64,000 nucleotides of DNA, taken from assembly GCF_026126405.1 (NCBI RefSeq), contig NZ_JAFMTQ010000002.1, positions 124,001 through 188,000 of the forward strand, written 5' to 3'. The notes under the pieces were generated by a model. It did not search any database, was not told the DNA's origin, and worked only from the letters and a program-made list of their open reading frames with translations. Shown here piece by piece: positions 62,659 through 64,000 of the stretch (its first letter is position 1; each line of letters opens with the position of its first letter). The translations under genes were made by a program, and so were the position numbers. Source of the DNA: Aureitalea sp. L0-47 (GTDB lineage Bacteria; Bacteroidota; Bacteroidia; Flavobacteriales; Flavobacteriaceae).

Positions 62659-63991
62659 ACTTTTATTCAAACATATCGACAACACAGGCCTTGTACTTTG
62701 GCGAGTAGTATTCGGCTTTCTCATCGCTGTCGAAGGTTTTGGTGCAATCGCCACCGGTTGGGTAAAACGCACCCTTATCGATCCTGAATTCACATTTAAT
62801 TTCATAGGCTTCGAATTTCTGCAACCGCTGCCCGGAAATGGGATGTACTTCTATTTTGCCCTGATGGGAATTTTTGGGGTTTGCGTGATGCTGGGCTATC
62901 GATATCGTTTCACTATGGCGGCCTATGCCATTATGTGGACAAGTGTCTATCTCATGCAGAAAACCTCCTACAATAATCATTACTATTTGATGATGCTTCT
63001 CTGTTGGGTTATGGTCTTCCTCCCCGCGAACAGATGGTTCTCCCTGGATGCCAAACGAAATCCATCTTTAAAATCACCCTCAATGCCTCAATGGGTGAAA
63101 GTCAAAGTCATTCTTCTAATTGGAATTGTGTACACCTACGCTTCCATTGCAAAAATCTACCCGGACTGGCTGAATACCACCGTTCCAGCATACTTCATGA
63201 GCGGCAAAAAACATTTTTGGCTTATCGGTGAGTTCCTGCAACAGGATTGGGTACACTGGTGTATCGCTTATTTTGGCATCTTTTTCGATCTGCTCATAGT
63301 ACCACTACTGTTATGGAAACGCACGAGAGTGGTTGCCTTCTGGATATCTGTTTTCTTTCATTTGTTCAATTCTGCAGTATTCCACATCGGGATATTTCCT
63401 TATATGTCTATTGCCTTTTCCTTCTTCTTTTTCTCTTCGGAAACACTACAAAGATGGTTCCTTCGGAAACGCAATCTTATTTATAACAAAGGAGAAATAA
63501 TCGTACCCGCATACAAACCAGTCTTAATTAGCCTGCTTTCAGCATTCTTTCTAGTTCAGATAGCATTACCGCTTCGGCACTGGTTCTTCAAGGACGATGT
63601 GCTTTGGACTGAAGAAGCCCACAGGCTTAGCTGGCGCATGATGTTGCGTTCTAAAAGAGGGATGCTCACCGTTTGGGTGGAAGATAAAGAGACAAAAAAG
63701 AGGGAGCGCTACGACTACGGCGAAATGCTTAGCCCAAAACAAAGCAGAAACGTAAGGGCGAAACCCGATTTACTCTGGCAATTGGCCCAACGAATTAAGG
63801 AAAGAGAAGCGAAGAAAGGAAGAGATGTAGGTGTATTTATGGATGTGAAAGTTTCCATCAATGGTGGGGAATTTCATCGATTGATCGACTTCAAAACAAA
63901 TCTGGCTGAGGTGGAATGGAGTCACTTTTCGCATCACGATTGGATACTTCCGTCACCTGAGGATTATCACAAAAAAGAAGAGTTAAAATAG
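62651..63991 (+). CDS. HTTM-domain membrane protein (gamma-carboxylase-like)
   Basis: The 446-residue frame begins with a TTG at 62651 that overlaps the end of ribF. The first residues (DKLLFKHIDNTGLVLWRVVFG) look like a true N-terminus of the HTTM family, the horizontally transferred transmembrane domain shared with vitamin K-dependent gamma-glutamyl carboxylase. Six or more hydrophobic helices occupy about 12-315. The C-terminal 110 residues are soluble and charged. Bacterial HTTM proteins have no settled function, and vitamin K-dependent carboxylation in flavobacteria is not established. It is probably cotranscribed with ribF. Confidence 0.9.
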   Translation: MDKLLFKHIDNTGLVLWRVVFGFLIAVEGFGAIATGWVKRTLIDPEFTFNFIGFEFLQPLPGNGMYFYFALMGIFGVCVMLGYRYRFTMAAYAIMWTSVYLMQKTSYNNHYYLMMLLCWVMVFLPANRWFSLDAKRNPSLKSPSMPQWVKVKVILLIGIVYTYASIAKIYPDWLNTTVPAYFMSGKKHFWLIGEFLQQDWVHWCIAYFGIFFDLLIVPLLLWKRTRVVAFWISVFFHLFNSAVFHIGIFPYMSIAFSFFFFSSETLQRWFLRKRNLIYNKGEIIVPAYKPVLISLLSAFFLVQIALPLRHWFFKDDVLWTEEAHRLSWRMMLRSKRGMLTVWVEDKETKKRERYDYGEMLSPKQSRNVRAKPDLLWQLAQRIKEREAKKGRDVGVFMDVKVSINGGEFHRLIDFKTNLAEVEWSHFSHHDWILPSPEDYHKKEELK

Positions 63992-64000
63992 GCATTTTCC

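Noticed and set aside
1-64000. Defence systems, prophage, integron, CRISPR or secondary-metabolite cluster
   Set aside because: No cas, restriction, toxin, integrase, transposase, phage structural or polyketide/NRPS gene was seen, and no regular short repeat-spacer array exists.

Overview
The window looks like a chromosomal segment of a marine-type member of Bacteroidetes, family Flavobacteriaceae. The signs are a SusC/SusD pair, three TonB-dependent receptors, two proteins with type IX secretion sorting tails, an ExbB gene with the long flavobacterial N-terminus, the Bacteroidetes promoter element TAnnTTTG ahead of many genes, weak or absent Shine-Dalgarno sequences, and a ribonucleotide reductase small subunit of the eukaryote-like type. 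I saw no phage, insertion sequence, CRISPR array or obvious island. Most genes are housekeeping or envelope genes.

Layout. 1-1207: a partial membrane protein and an ExbB/TolQ proton channel. 1208-2063: a gene-free stretch with a 94-bp tandem repeat ending at tRNA-Ser(GGA). 2149-4429: asparaginase and TatD nuclease on the minus strand, divergent from a small retropepsin-like protein. 4480-7130: a TPR sensor kinase and its LuxR-type response regulator. 7420-13044: 2-oxoglutarate dehydrogenase sucAB, a small barrel protein and a polyprenyl synthase. 13160-19868: a self-contained efflux operon (TetR, TolC, adaptor, RND pump) with a near-perfect palindromic operator. 19929-24240: SusC/SusD. 24421-30809: aspS, cold-shock protein, tadA, dxs, dGTPase. 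30883-41219: a block that looks dedicated to phosphate. 41254-44360: a secreted protein, a chromate transporter and two zinc-ribbon membrane proteins. 44446-47964: nrdAB. 48402-56186: lipoprotein, DUF3109, MarC, S41 protease, dCMP deaminase, HupE-like protein, two T9SS cargo proteins and a CstB-like persulfide enzyme. 56403-63991: a third TonB receptor, tRNA-Leu(CAA), prs, rplY, pth, ribF and a large HTTM membrane protein.

The most interesting part is 30883-41219. It holds a TonB receptor with a surface lipoprotein, an OprP/OprO-type porin, a PiT phosphate transporter fused to a PhoU-like domain, and a convergent Na/Pi cotransporter with its own PhoU-like domain. Four places in this block carry direct repeats with an 11-bp period around a (G/A/T)TAACA core. 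In three of them the repeats stand exactly 26 and 37 bp ahead of the predicted -7 element, and in the fourth 27 and 38 bp. This is the expected geometry of a response-regulator (PhoB-like) box. The fourth box drives no protein gene to its right. It points at a stretch of up to about 200 nt that has no usable ORF and ends in a strong intrinsic terminator, so it is a candidate phosphate-responsive small RNA.

All functions are read from sequence motifs and memory of protein families. No database search was run.
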